Shown here in pieces: positions 34,101 through 49,100 of a stretch of DNA of 64,000 nucleotides. The translations under genes were made by a program, and so were the position numbers. Origin of the DNA: Bretschneidera sinensis (Eukaryota; Streptophyta; Magnoliopsida; Brassicales; Akaniaceae); assembly GCA_023935145.1 (NCBI GenBank), contig CM043700.1:71396120-71460119 (forward strand), read 5' to 3'. Below the pieces are notes generated by a model. It made no database searches and was not told where the DNA came from. It was given only the letters and a program-made list of their open reading frames with translations. Numbering within the stretch: the stretch's first letter is position 1; each line of letters begins with the position of its first letter.

Positions 34101-37100
34101 GTATAATCTAAAACTAGGAGAAGACAATGACGTTGTTCCAACTGATAGAGGAAGGTGTAAGAGGGGAAGTTGATTTATCTTTCTCATAAATGTCTAGCTA
34201 TTGCTTATGCAATTGGAGTGGTCAGTCAGTTTATGCACACTTCAAGGGAATCCCACATGGAAGCTATCTATCGCATTATTCGATACTTTAAGAGTGCTCT
34301 TGAGTTCCATTCTCTAGACATGATCATATGCAGGTGGAATGTTATACAGATGTTCATTAGGTATAAGATCAACCTCTGGTATCTTACTTTTGTGGGTGGT
34401 AATATGGTGATGTGGAGTAAAAAACAAGCGGTTGTGGCCCGATCTAGTGCAGAGGCACAATTTCAAGCTCTGGGCCCATGGTATTTGTGAGTTAATTTGG
34501 ATTTGTATACTACTACGGGAACTTAAGATTCAATCTGATGGTCCTATGAGGTTGTATTGTGATAATAAGGCAGCGATCAGCATTGCCCATAATTCAGTTC
34601 AGCATGATCGAACCAAGCATATTGAGGTGAATAGACATTTTATCAAGGAGAAGCTTGATTCTGGCATGATTTGCACTCCTTTCGTAAAGACAGCATAGCA
34701 AATGTTTTAACTAAAGGAGTAGCAAGCAAAATGTTTCATAGTGTCTTAGGCAAGTTAGGCATATGTAATATCTATGCACCAACTTAAGGAGGAGTGTTAA
34801 CAATTCACCTTTCTTATAACTCTGTTTCCTATTTTGTAGTTTTCTGGTTTCCTTTATTGTAAAATAATACGATATAAATACCAAGGGAGGAGAGTAACAA
34901 ATAAGTTTTTCTCTAATCACCCATTCTCCTAAAACTTTCCTCTCCTCTTCCTCCTTTATTTTCAGCTAAAACAAATAAATAAACCTACAGGTTTCACATT
35001 AGCATGATATAACAAAAACAGCAAAATGAATATAGCTATAATTTCCAGGAAAAACAGAGGTGTTGAGTGTTGACATAGATGCAGAGTTTCCAACAAGATA
35101 ATTCCCAAACACCAAAATTGGAGCATGGCCAACTGACTAGCCAAACTTGTAAGCATACACACAGATGCCTGCAGACTTGTGTGTGTATGACTATGTGCTT
35201 TCATTGTTGAGTTTCTTAGTATTAATATTATGGGTTCATAGAAAGCTCTTTGCATTACAGACTTGTAGCACTGACTTCTTTGAAATTTGGACCTCTAAAG
35301 CGGCTTATCTACTCCCCTGAAAATTTAAACTCACAAGCAAGCATTTCAAGTACCTGTATTAGAATATCAATGACTGGAAGAGTTGAAAGTAGTCCTCTAT
35401 CATTGACATTTCCAACAATCAGATCAAGAAGTTTAGCCACACTAGAAGCATGCATACTTAGAAATTCCCTTCCGCCCAATATAATGTACCCCTCGATGAT
35501 ATTGACAGCAACCTGCAATTTAATAGGAGTCAAAACAAAATAATATGCTTATTTTCAGCATTTAAAAGGCCTGCCTAGCATAATTATGGATTGCAAGAAA
35601 AGGTTGAAGAAATAAAATTAGCATAACAAGATTGCACAAGTTGTAAACTAATACTGAATGGTACATATAAGGAGAAAGTAAAACTGATACAGCCCAAAAA
35701 TAGAAGACTCGTCACTGATTCAACAAGCCTAACCTGCAAGTGATCAAAACTTCTTGCAATGATTTCCACCAGACAAGGAAAGTATGCTAATAGTTGAGAC
35801 ACCATTTCGGGAGCATGAGAAAGTGTGGCTTCCCACAACTGCACAATTATCATGATGGGATCAGCATCATATATCCAAGACAAAAGAAGCCTAAAAATTA
35901 TAGAACTCAAACAGGAAGCTAACCAGCATGCTGTCTTCTAGAAGATTGAGTTCATCTGGGCTGTTTATATCAATTCCCTTTTGCAGAATGGCAAATAGCA
36001 TGCTGTAGCAACTTGGTGACTGATAGCCAAGTGCAATCACAAAATTCCGCAAAGCAATAAGAAGTTGAATCTGTAGAAGACTTTCACCAGAAGATTCCTC
36101 CCAAACCTTTTCAAATAACAAGGATCAGGAACAACAAAAATGAAGAGACCATTCCAATAAGCAGAGTCTACAACTACTACCCAAACGACTGTCTTATTCA
36201 ACTTAACACCACAATACCATGTCACTCAGAAAATGCAGAGTCAACTTACTTAGAAACTAAGGTCTAAAATAAATAGTTTGAACATCATATTGATTTGTAT
36301 TCAACTCTTGAACAGAGGCATGCATTCCTGTCATTTTCTGATATGAACTGATTTGAAATCATACATACAAATCTAAGATACATCATTTAGTGATTTGGGG
36401 TGGAGAAGATTTTTGATTCCCTAAAGGATAGGTGGTTTAATACCTTAAACTTTTGGCTCAATGTGAACTTTTTTGTAAATGAAGAGAAGATTATAGAACT
36501 AATAGAATTTTTGTTTTAAATACTTCCTCTTGTTTATGGGTTGACGCCCCTTTGGTGCCTTTGCATTTGACATATAACTAATTAAATTAATAATAATACA
36601 AAGAAATTGATATACCCTCGGTCTGGATATGTTGTCACCTTCTTTTCATTGTTGCAAATTGAATGTCCACTACTAAAAAAGAGTTTGAGCATTTACTATT
36701 GACTTTATTATTGTACGCTCAATGTTTTAAATTACAACTATAAAGACAAGAACATCATTAATAGTTAGGGATAAGAAAGTAAAATCAATAAAATTTAATA
36801 CAATAGCAATACAGGACGGAGAGTATCAGGATACCTTCAGGAAAAACTGCACCAACTTGTCTGCATATGGAATGACTTCACTTACATGCCCAATAAGAAC
36901 AGAGATCAAATTCAAAACTTGAACCTGAAATTGAAATTAGGAATGACAGGAAGTTAAGTTGGAATATCATGAATATGTGCATGTCTATATGTATATGTGT
37001 GCATGTATAAAGAAATCATATTAGAACAATTTTTTTATAAGTTGAAATCATATTAGAACTCTACGCACTACAAAGGTCCAAATGCCTTCAAGGAAACCAA

Positions 37101-40100
37101 ATTTCCAAAGCACGCAAAGAATCCACTATTTGCAAATTTAAAGGGCAGCCCAGTGCACAAGACTCTCGCCAATTCGGGATCTGGGAAGGATCAGATGTAC
37201 ACAGCCTTACCCACACAATGCAGAGAAGCTGTTTCCGCATTTCAAACCTGTGATGCACAGGTTAAACTGGAGCAACCTTGCTGTTGCTCCAAGGCCCACC
37301 CTCACTAATCTTTCAATTTCATCGCATTTAAGGGGGGAAAAATTGTCTGTCAACACTACAAATTTCTAAAGTTGAAAAACAATAAGTTACAACATTTTCA
37401 AAAGTGCATGAAGACATATTAATAAGTCTAATCGAAGTAAGTTCAAGAGGGAAAACATGCAAAGGTTAATAAAAGAAAAAAATTGATAAGTAAAGAAAAT
37501 ATTGTATTTCCAAGGCACCAAGGGGGTTCCACCCAATTTAAAAAAAGAAAACTATCAAGATAGTATGTCGATGAAGTCTATGAGATCCTCATCATTTACA
37601 AAATAATTCCCCCTAAACCAAAACCCAAGAGAAAAATTTTATTTGTAATAAAAAGATAATAGCAATAATTGAAATGAACCACAAGAAAAAGAAACAAATC
37701 GTCAAGTAAAGCACTTATAAAAAAATATATTCAATGTGAAGCAGCCACAGTATTCACCTTTGAGTCAAACTCCTGAACTTCCTCCATTAACTTAAAGCAT
37801 GAATCCCAACATATAGGAAGAAAATCAGAAAAATCTCGTTCTGAGAAGTTTGCATCTTCAATATTTAAACACAAAGACCGACAAGCTCCCAGCTAAAACA
37901 ATAAATGAATGACTTCAGCGGTTGAACAAAATACTACAATGAGAGGCAGAAAATTATAAATACTTGCAGAGAAAATAAGCAGATGAGGCTAGGTTAAAAA
38001 AAATGTGAACTTATGAACCATACCTTGACAGATAGGTCTTTGTCCTGCAGCAATCTAATCAAAGCACAGTACACTGCTCTTTTTGTATCATCTTTAATCT
38101 GCAGAATATCAACATAAGAAACCATTATTAAAGACTCATTTCCTTTTTACTAAAGTATACATTAAAACAGCTTTCTATTCAGAAATCAAGGAGTCATCAT
38201 GAATGGATTAAACTGGTATGACAAAAACCAACATATACCCTCTATACTAAAAGTGTTGATTTTTGCAGGACTCCAAATCTATGAGTAGTGGCACCTTCAA
38301 AAAAATTCTACCTCGCTCGTTTAAGGAACTTGCAATCATTCCTGCAAATAAGTTCTATATCTAGTAGGACAATGATACCTGTTCACTAAGAGAGCTAACT
38401 ATAGAATAGGAGATCTAGCAGTGTTGACATGATAAAACATTGCAAACATCGCATTTTCAGGGGTAAAGAAGAAATTGTTATGACTTGCCTGCAGCAAATA
38501 CTACGGACTACTGTGCCATATTGAGGAGAAACCCCAATGTAGAACTAATGCACAATACAGTCTTCACAGAATTGAGACCCTTAAAGTACTCATTTTGAGA
38601 ATAAATAAACCTTTCAATTACTCAAAGTAGACTTTCTAAATGTCTCAAAGAAAGATGATACCTCAGAAACCCATTGTCCCAATATTAATGCAACTTTCCG
38701 ATGGATGATACGCATATTTGGATGGTCACTTGAGAGTTCAAGGGACAAAGCACCATTAAACCTGCAATAAGGTTTCAGGAAAAAGAAAAAGTCAGGTTAT
38801 AAAATCTATGGAAACCTATGAAGGAGCATTTTTCATCATTATAGGTGTAGGTTTAGAAAATAGAACATTCTTATTATGATTGGAATTTTTTTTTTTAAGT
38901 AAATAAATTAATTAATAAGGCACCAAGATGGTGCAACTCAAAGCCAAAGGCTAATTACAATGGAGAAACTCCACAAATCTAGAAATTCATCTTTATTTAC
39001 AAAGAAGTTCCCTTTGAACCAAAAATGTAGGATATTAAGCCAACTATCTAATATTTGCAAAAGGTTTTTCAATTCCTTCGAAAGTCCTTCAATTCCTTTC
39101 TCTCCAAACCAACCACCAAATAGAGTAAGGAATCAACTCTGCTTTCTTGACCTCTTTGGAAGCCCTCAAACCACTCCATGCCCAGAATTCATCTCTCACA
39201 GAACCCGCAACCATCCAAGAAAACCCCAAAACTCTATAAACCATCTCCCACAATCTCCTAGGAAAATAGCACTCCATCAAAAGATCATACACAGTTTCAA
39301 CACATTTCTTACAAAGATAGCATCTATTCACAATTATCTTTCTGCTTCATTGAAGATTATCAATAGTAAAAATTCTATCCCAAGAGGCTTCCCAAACCAA
39401 AAAAAAAAGTTACTTTCTTAGGTGCCCGAACACACCAAATAGCTTTCCAAGGAAAATTAGGGAATTCATTCGGAAAGGCTCTATTAAAAAGAATTTTGTA
39501 AAAATCTTTCACCTTAAACCCTTTATCCGGTTTAGGCCCCCATCTCATAACATCCTCTCTCCCCACCTCAATCCTAGAATTATGTAAGACTTCCAAAAAC
39601 GAAGCAACTTCTTCAACTTCACAATCATGCACATTACGAAAAAACGACACAATCCATGAGATCTCTTCATTATTAAAAGAATAACAAGATTGAATCCTTG
39701 TTTCTTTATCTCTCACAATACTAAAAATGCTGGAAAATTTATCCTTCATTGGAGTATTCCCACATCAAGAATCAAACAACAGACGAGTCATTGCGCCATT
39801 ACCCACTGAAATCTAGACAAATTTTCGAACATCTTCCCACCCCTTCCTAATACACTTCCACACTCCCACTCCGTAGGCTCTCCGAGGCTCCTTAGACATC
39901 CAACCATCAATATATAACCATATTTGGCCACCACTACTTTCCTCCATAAGTGATCTCCCTTAACAATAAACCTCCAAAGCCATTTACCAAGAAGAACCTT
40001 ATTGAGCAAGGTAATAGATTTTAAACCAAGACCTCCTCTTTCTAAGAGTTGTTTCACCACACCCCATTTTACCAAATGGTATTTATAATCCTCTGCTGAG

Positions 40101-43100
40101 CTACCCCAAAGAAATCTTCTTTGAATACTTTCCAATCTTTTAGCCACCGAACTTAAAATAGGAAATTGAGATAAAATAAATGAGAAGGCTAGAGAGAGTA
40201 CTTTTGGTAAGAGTGAGTCTAACCCCTTTTGAGAGGTATTGATTCTTCCATCCGACCAACGTTCAAACTTTCCCACAATAGGATTCCAAATGCTCTTTCC
40301 TTTGAACCTAGGTCCAAGGGGAAGACCAAGATAGGAAATAGGAAGAGATCCCATTTTACACCCCAATAAATTTGCAAGGAAACACCCGTAATCATCTCCA
40401 CCAATAGGGATTAGCTCACTTTTACTGAGATTGGAATTTTATTATTACTTTTAGGGATTTAATATTTGTTTCATTTTCTGATTGGATTTCGGTGCCTATA
40501 TAAAAGCACCCTATTATGTTTTGGAACTCAAGCAGTCATTGATGAATTATACATAATTGAGATATCGGTGGCATCAGAGCACTCCCATTCTACATTATTT
40601 CAATATTAGAGCATAGTTATCCTACATCAATTTGATATCAAAGCAAATTTATTGTACATCATATCGTCACTTAATCAACTTGTATTACACTCTCAGCAAC
40701 TTTTAACAAACAAAAACTGAACCATTAGCTAATTAAAAGGCATTAACCTAATAACATTCTACTTCTATGTCATAGATCAGCAGACAACTAAAAGTATGTC
40801 GATATAAGAGCATCCTATTAGAGGACTCGACTAGGTAGCAGCCTAGTCCGGAAAAAAGTTGTGGTGAAATCTTTTTATGAGTTTCTTCTTAATTGAGATC
40901 ATATAGCAGATTCTTTCAAGTTTCCTTGTAAAGTTATTTGGGTTCCTCGCGCCCCTAAGAAAGTTTGTTTTTTGTTTGGGAGGCTTCTTGGGGGAAAATT
41001 CTAACATTAGATAATTTATAAAAAAAAGAAAGTTTTGGTCAATAGATGTTTTATTTGCAAATGTTGCACCGAATCTGTGTTTCATATTTTGGTGGAATGT
41101 TTGTTGCTAGAAGTTTATGTGAGATGACCTATGGGATTTTGGGGATTTCTTGAGTAGTAGAGGGCTCCGTGAAAAATGAGGTTTGGGCTTGGAGTAGGTT
41201 GAGCGCGCCAAAGGAGGTTAAGAAAGCTTATCTCTTGATCCCACACTCTATTTTTTGGTTAGTGTGGAAAGAGAGGAATCGTAGAGCTTTTGAGGGTATT
41301 AAAAGTCCTGTTGGAGCTATTAGAGATAGTTGGTTCAACACCCTTAATTTTTTGGTTATAGGGAATTTTTTGTAAACGGTTTTGATCTTTTGGAATTTGT
41401 GAATTTTCTTACTTGTAATTAGCCTTTGATTTAGAGTTGCACCCTCTTGGTGCTTTGTTAATTCAATTTTACTTACAAAAAAAATGTTTTGGAAGTTGGG
41501 CAATCATCGATGAATAATACATAATTGGGATATTGGCAGCATCAGAGCGATCCTATTCTACATTAGTTCAATATCAAATAATAGTTATCCTACATCAATT
41601 TGATATCAAAGCAAAGTTGTTCTACACCATACTGTCACTTAATCAACTTGTAGTGCACTCTCAGCAACTTTTAACGAACAAAAAAACTGAACCATTAGCT
41701 AAATTAAAAGACATTAACTTAATAACATTCTACTTCTTTGTTATAGATTAGCAGGCAACTAGAAGTATGTCTAGCAATTTGGCTGTTCTTGTTGATGGCC
41801 TATATTGCACCCCTTGATCTAAAAGTAACACAGTACAAAAATTTAAGGAGGGGCAATGCATACAGAAACAATTTTAAACAAAATGAACAAATAAATGCCT
41901 TTCCACTATGGGAATATAAATGAGAAAATAAAATAAAGAAATTCCCTGAGCAAAAAAAAAAAAAATTAGAATTTTGTGGAAGTAGAGCATGCATGCACAG
42001 CCTCAGGTACGGTAGAGAATGCCAAAATTCCAAGTTACAAAGTCATTCTAGCAAACCATGACCATTTTTATGTATAGCAATTGAAAGCACTAACAATATA
42101 GATTGACCAATTATCAAACATAGCACCAGCGAAGTATCGACATACCAATCATTGAAGCTCAGATGGTTTGAGAGCTCATAATAAACATATGCAGCAGCAC
42201 CATATGCAGCATCTTTAAGAAGCAACCCTGGAGTAATTTCAGTTACTGAAGTTGGGCAAGTAGTCATTGCCTCTTGAAGTATGGACACCACAACAGGACC
42301 TAGCAGCTAAAGTAACAATTAAGATTCATTAAGCACACATCTCTTTGAATGAATCATTGCAGGACAAGATAAAACACTAAACAATCTCTAATACTTAAAT
42401 GCCACCTACTTGGCTATGGTTTTCAAATAATACAATATATAAAGCTTCAGCGCAAGGTCTAAGTTTCTCTGTCCACTGAACCATGTCCTGCTCATGATGA
42501 AATGACTCAGGGTTCTGGTACCACTCCTCCAAATCACTTGCCGTTAGAACAAAATACCTGTTGATGAAACATCAAGAACAAAGTCTTACAAGAATCATTT
42601 TTCAGAAAATAAGTATATAATAGTAAAAGGTACTTCTGTAACATATTCTAAATGGATGACACAGGAAACTTTGTGAATAGAGTACAAATCTTGGAGAAAT
42701 ATAGTGATTTTAACAATAGCTCTTCAAATCATCATAGATGGATACCATCACAAAAGTCTGCTACACCCACCAGATTCTCACACCTTAAACCTATGGTTTC
42801 CCCTAATACAATAGTCTCAAAACTATAAGCCTCAATAACCTAAGTAGTATCAGCACCAACTCCTGTCCTCACATGTCACCTTAAATCTGGCTCTACTATA
42901 ACTCACCTTTATCAGTCTTGTCATGGTTAAGGAGATCAGTAATTCCATTTTCATCACCATTGACGTGGAAGTTACTGGGAGAAGGATGCAGGAATAAAAG
43001 ATGTGAAGTCAGACAATTGGATTGATTAAGTCCTTCAAAATGTTTTCTTAATGTAATTCTTTGCTTTCATCCATTTTGAAGATGGCCTAATATTCTTCTT

Positions 43101-46100
43101 CTTTTTTATAAATGAAAAGGATAGTATAAAAAGACACCAAGGGGATACAGCCCAATTACAAGGAAACTAGGTACAAGAACATGACTCAATGAACTCTATT
43201 TGATGAAGATGGTCTAATATTCTTGTTCACAGTTTCTCCTTCTTACCCTTCTTTTTCTTCTCAAAATTTCCTTATAGTGCGTTTGGTTCGGCTAAATTTC
43301 CAATTCCAATGTTTAGTTGGTTTTTTGGATTGCAATTGACAATTCCGCGGAATAGCCTATTTCTAAAAAAGTGAGCATGGATTCTTCCCTTCCATCTAGA
43401 ATTTGTCAATTCGGAATTATCAAGAATTGGTTTTGATATGATCGGATACAAACGTTCATGCCTTATTCTAGAATTCCAAAATTAGCCTTTTACCAAATAT
43501 TATATAATACTATAATATTAAATAAAAATAACATATGAATAAAGTTAAGAAAAATAAAATATAATATAATATTAAAATAAATTAAATTAAAATGCATAAT
43601 ATGTATAAAAATTTAATAGTATGATAAAATATAACGTAATATATAGGTTATATTATATATAGTTATATAAATAAAATATTAATAAAAATAACATAAGATA
43701 ATCTAATTAAATGAAAAAATACATTGTATAATATAGCGTAATATTAAAATATTGTCGTATATTATACCTAAGAAATAAAATTTACTTAAAGGACAAAACT
43801 TGGCAACAATTGAGTTTTCTATTACTTATTTTGATAATTCTAAGATTAGGGATATTTTGGTCATTTAATACAGATTCCACTTTTATTAGTATTTTAATAT
43901 ATCCAACCAAACATTGAAGTTTGAATAGAATTAGACGATTCCCGGCGCACACGCAAATGCAAAAAACAGAATTGTCATTCTACTCCAAGTCAATTCCAAT
44001 TCTAATTCCACTCCAACTCAATTACGAGAGCCAAAAAGGCCGTTAATGGCTTACTAATTTTTCCCTTGTATCAAGTTGCTCTTATTGTGTATATCTTAGC
44101 ATACACGTGGTTCTGAACCCTCTTTTCAACGTTTCTTAAGAGACATTAACTTAAAAAAGAGAGAGAGCGATACTATGATCTTAAATGGAAAAGACAAAGT
44201 CACGGGTCATTGGATATATTTTTTATAAGTAAAAGTATATTACTAAAAGTCACCAAAAGGGTCCCAACCCATGTACAAGCTATTTACATCACAAAAATCA
44301 ATTAAGTCTAGGAGCTCAGTCTCACTCACAAAAAAATGAAGAGTTTAAGAGCAACCTATCCTTTTTTCTCACAAGTAAAAAAAAAAAGTATATAAATCAA
44401 AGGCACCAACCAGGTACAAAAACTATCTACAAAATAGTATCTCAATGAAGCCACCTATCCTTAATAACCGAAATAGAGTTTTCCACACCCTCGAAGGCCC
44501 TTTCCATTCTGCTCACTCCACATGACCTAAATGATAGAGAAAGAAATTAGAGATAATTAGAGATAAAACTCCTTAAAATCTTTAGAGCCCTAGAACACCT
44601 CTCCAAGCCCATAACTCATCCTCCAAAGACCTTGCCTTCACCCAAAAGAGACCAAGAATCAACAAGGGTGATTCCTACAAATGCCAGTCCGTAAAAATCT
44701 TTGGAGTAAGTGGTTAACTGATTCGGCTTCATCTTTGCAATGATAGCAATGGCTAACTAGAGCTGCTTTCCCCTTTTGTTTGAGGTTGTCACAGGTTGAT
44801 TTGGTGTTACATGCACCATCAACAGGGTCTCCCCTTTTCTTTTCAGTGGGAGATAACCTAAAAATGATAGAGAGAATCTGATTCATATCCTTTCATGTGT
44901 GAATGCGTGTGTGCCCACCTTTTGGGTGGTTGATATCTCGAAGTAAAGGTTTACATCAAACTACAGAGGATAATGAAACTATTTAAAGGATTAATCAGTG
45001 TTATTCTTTTTTTTTTATTATTGTCAGTGTTATTCAAATTATAAACCAACTCCATCATCAACAATCATAGAAAAACATATTATGATGATAGAGTGGAGCT
45101 TCAGAAATACCCAATAATAACATGCACAGAAATAACATTCCGAGGCATAATCTCAAGAGTTGAGGCACGTGAAAATGATCAAATATTACCATGTTAACAT
45201 ATAGCAAGCATCCTACAGCTCAAAATTTTGAGTAATAAATAGAGTCTAACAGAGGATGATAAACTAACAAAGAGAAGCAGAGGTCAGAATCCCATTACCT
45301 TCTTATCAATACATTACACAAGAGCACTATCCGTTCACTAGGTAGAAGTGAAGCCAGAACACCACCAACAACACTGGAAATGTTTTTCTTCACCTGCTCT
45401 AGTGTAACCCCATTTTCATCCATCACTCGACCAGTAAGACTTGGCTTATATTCTTTACATTCAATTACACACTTAACCATTACCATACTCTGAATCAAGA
45501 ATTCTTCAAATGACAATAAATCAGGCTCAGGATCTGTTATCTTCTTTAAACAGAAACCCATGACAGCTGGAAGGACAGATTTATCACCAAACGAATAAGG
45601 ATGCCTGCCCTGAATTGCAACTAGAACCTTCATCAGTTTAGCACATGCCCTCTTTACAAATTCCCAAAATTTAGGCTGTCCTTTCTGAAAAGATGAATCT
45701 GGAAGGTAACCAATGCACGCAAGTTAATATGCCATTCAATTTGAAACCACAAAAGGAAAGGAATAGAAGTACTGAGATGCTTCAGCTTTGTTTCCCTCTA
45801 AAATCATATAAAGGTTGGGTGGTAAAGATATATGAGTGAAAAATGATATTTCCTCTCTCAATCCAAATGGAAGGATGGAAACTCATCATAAATAACTATG
45901 TTAGGAGCTATACAAGTCACTTTCTATATCCCTGAGCATTACTTGAAATATCATAATGAAAAAACAACTAAAATTGACTACCAAATACACTCAACAGCTA
46001 GACCAAGGTTCAGGGACATCGTTTGCTGGACACAAATGAAAAATCAATAATCGTAAGCATTCTTAAACCACCAAAGGTTATGCTCTTATATTCTCTCCCG

Positions 46101-49100
46101 GACTGTAATGAAGGGAAAGAGATATGAGAGAAGGGAGACTTTAATGCATTTTGCTCACCAATGCATGAAAAGGTTGCTTCTTAATGGACTTTCCAAAAGA
46201 GAACAGTATGAAAACATAGTTCTTAAGAGGCCTAGTTACAAATGTTTGTGAGATCAATAGATGTCTCTAGGTACCAAAAAATTGAAGAAACAATTTAAAA
46301 ATGAGTAAAATACAAGAGGGTAACTCACAGTATGGAAGAAAAGATTCAATTGCGTTCAAGAGCACAGGAGAGACATCCTTGACCGGTCGGACCTCCTGAA
46401 AGGTAGAAACACATAAGTTATTAACTCTCATCCTACATTGCTAAGTTAAATTTTGAAAAGGAAAAAGGCATAGACAAAAGTCCAAACCCCAAAAATCTAT
46501 TAAAAAGACAACAAAGAGCAAGAAGGTATAGAACTAAATAATTACCTGTACACATTTTGCATCACTTGGAAACCCTGAAATTACCAATTGACGTATTATC
46601 TTTAAACACAACAACCACCTTTCACATGTTAGATAAAGTTCATCATGACGCTGCTCCAGAGCATTTGAATTATAGCTCTGAGATATTGTTGAAAAACCAT
46701 GTAATATGGTTTGCACATCGGTCTGCCAAAGGTGCCAGCTATAATCAAAGAAATGGGATGAGATCTGCAAAATAAGTTTGTTATAACTTTAATCCTTAGA
46801 TACAGAATAGATCTATAAATTAAAAAGTAAGAATTCAAACTTCAAAACAACTAATATGAAAGAACAAATCAATGGAAAAAAGATGAAGATGGAGCAGCAA
46901 TCCATACCTCTGCAAAGTTCCTCTGATCTGCTGTAAGACGTTTGGTTGACAATTCCTTCAAGGTTCGGAAGAGAATCATACAAATCCTGTGGGAAGTAAG
47001 AACATCTGGCGTTTGAAGCTGCTGTGCTAAAACAGAAAAGAGCTCAGGCCTGAATTCATCAAATCAGAAATTCAGTACATACAGTTAGCTCAGCAAAAGA
47101 GCACACTCACGAAATACTTTCACTTAAAAGTGAGCACTCACGAAATGTTGGAGTGCATGACGATTTAAAGAAACAAAATAGCTCAGGAGGGGGGAAGAAA
47201 AGAGAATCATAGATTACTTTGCTACTTAGGATAAGAATCGAATAGAAATAAACAAGCTGGAGTTCATGGCAAAAGAGTTCAAATTTTGATGCACAGTTAA
47301 ATAATGGTCCAAATCGTGAGAGGATGATCTTAAAAATACGTACTCAACTCAGCCTCATTCCAATTCCTTCATCTGCCTACTAAGGGTCATATTTTCTTTT
47401 ATTTCTTATATGATAGTGTACTAGTTTCAACAAATGTCCTTTTAGCTGCATCATACACCTGACCATCTGGTTCCTTTGTGTAAAACTTGTCACTCTTACT
47501 TGATGCACATGACAAATGAAATTCCAAGAGAGGATCATAGATGAAAGGAGGTGCTGGCAGTTCTGGAGAAATAGAGAGGAAAAAAAACATTTTCGGTTAA
47601 AATAGCACTCCCTTCGTCCCATAATAAGTGCCCTCTTTTTTTTTTAAGTCATAATAAGTGTCCTCTTTGAAAAAGCTCAAAGATTAAGAAAGTGCATTAG
47701 CTGCATTCAAACTACTTAAGATAAGTATTAGAATACCAATTTTACCTTAAATTCAAACTTCTTTTTCTTTACTTGAGTAGTTGGAGTACTAATAAAGGGC
47801 ATTATTGGAAGGTTGATGATATTCAGTCATTGACTTTTGATTGCGAACAATTAATTTGGGACATCCTCAAATGAAAATGAGGGCACTTATTATGGGACGG
47901 AGGGAGTTAAAAAACACCAAGCGGGTTTCTATTTACAATATAACTATCTACACAATACTTGTTCAACAAAAGAAATGGAGAAAAAACATTGCTAGCATGT
48001 CTATTGTATCACAGGAAAATGGAGTCCAAGTTTATAAAACAATGCCAATAAAACATATCTTTATGCCCCCAAAGGAGTTATAGTCGATGGCTAACCACCT
48101 TTCAAAGGTTAAAAAAAATGGTACAAGTATCACTAGAAGGAGTCCTTCGTGAGCAAAAGGAGACATTTCTCCGTCTGGGCTGTAGCAAGAGACTCAACCA
48201 GAGAAAATGAAGTTTAATATCGCAAATCCAATTGCTGGATGCAGAAGAAGCTCGAAATCGATGATGACCAGAAACTTCAGGTATTTTTTGACAAGAGGAT
48301 CTCACAACAACCGAGTGGAGACATTCTGAGCGAGGAGTTTAAGGGTTGTGTATATGGAAGGATGTGACAAGCTGGGGATTTCAATGAAGCAAGGAGTGCT
48401 GACTCCTGACTGTGTTCGTCTTTTGCTTCACAAAGGCACCCCTTGCTTCCATGGATATGGCAGGAGAAATGGTGAGCGCAGGAAGAAATGTGTTTGTGGA
48501 TGCATCGTCAGTCCATACTTATTGGTATAGAACTTGGTTATTGTGAAGAAGAGTGAAAATGATCTTCCTTGACTCAACTAACACTGAGAGCCAAGAATGA
48601 GAGGGCATCAAAGATCCGCAAGCTGTTTAACCTCTCCAAGGAGGAGGCAGTCCGGAAATATGTCAACACATATCTCTGAACCTTTACAACTAAATCTGGT
48701 AAGAAGGTTAGCAAAGCTCCCAAAATTCGGAGGCTGGTGACTCCTTTGACTTTGCAAAGGAAGCTGGGAAGAAATTCAGAGAAGAAGAAGAGAATTGCTA
48801 AGGCCAAGGCGGAAGCAGCTGAGTACCAGAAGCTCTTTTCCCCCAGGTTGAAGGACCAGCGAAATACCATAGTGAGAGCCTGGCAAAGCAGAGATCCAAT
48901 CTCTCTACTGCTCTCAGCCATCTACTGCTGCTTAAATGTGATGTGGCACTTGGTGCTTTGGCCAACTGAGTATTCTTTTAGCATAAAATCGTAAGTAGGG
49001 TGATGTAATTTTGATTGTTTTTCTTTGAGAGTTCATTTGGATGTTTTTGCATGTCAGGTGCTAACTGTAATAGAGATTTCATTTATCAGAAAAAAAAAAA

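Larger units (their letters stand above)
30994..34964 (+). mobile_element. Ty1/copia element D in intron 17, integrase deleted
   Basis: Inserted antisense to the importin gene. Short LTRs: 30,994-31,164 (first base changed from T to A) and 34,795-34,964, both with TAAATACCAAGGG and ending TTATTTTCA. A primer-like site TTGGTATTTGAGCAG (31,167-31,181) and purine tract TTAAGGAGGAG (34,784-34,794) are present. Gag, protease start, RT and RNase H remnants remain; integrase is missing. No clear target duplication (AAAAT against GCTAA). Confidence 0.88.

Noticed and set aside
38960..39421. 153-codon plus-strand frame in intron 10
   Set aside because: It is the antisense shadow of the LINE zf-RVT region on the minus strand.
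48574..48921. 115-codon minus-strand frame
   Set aside because: It is antisense to the eS6 pseudogene and has no independent support.
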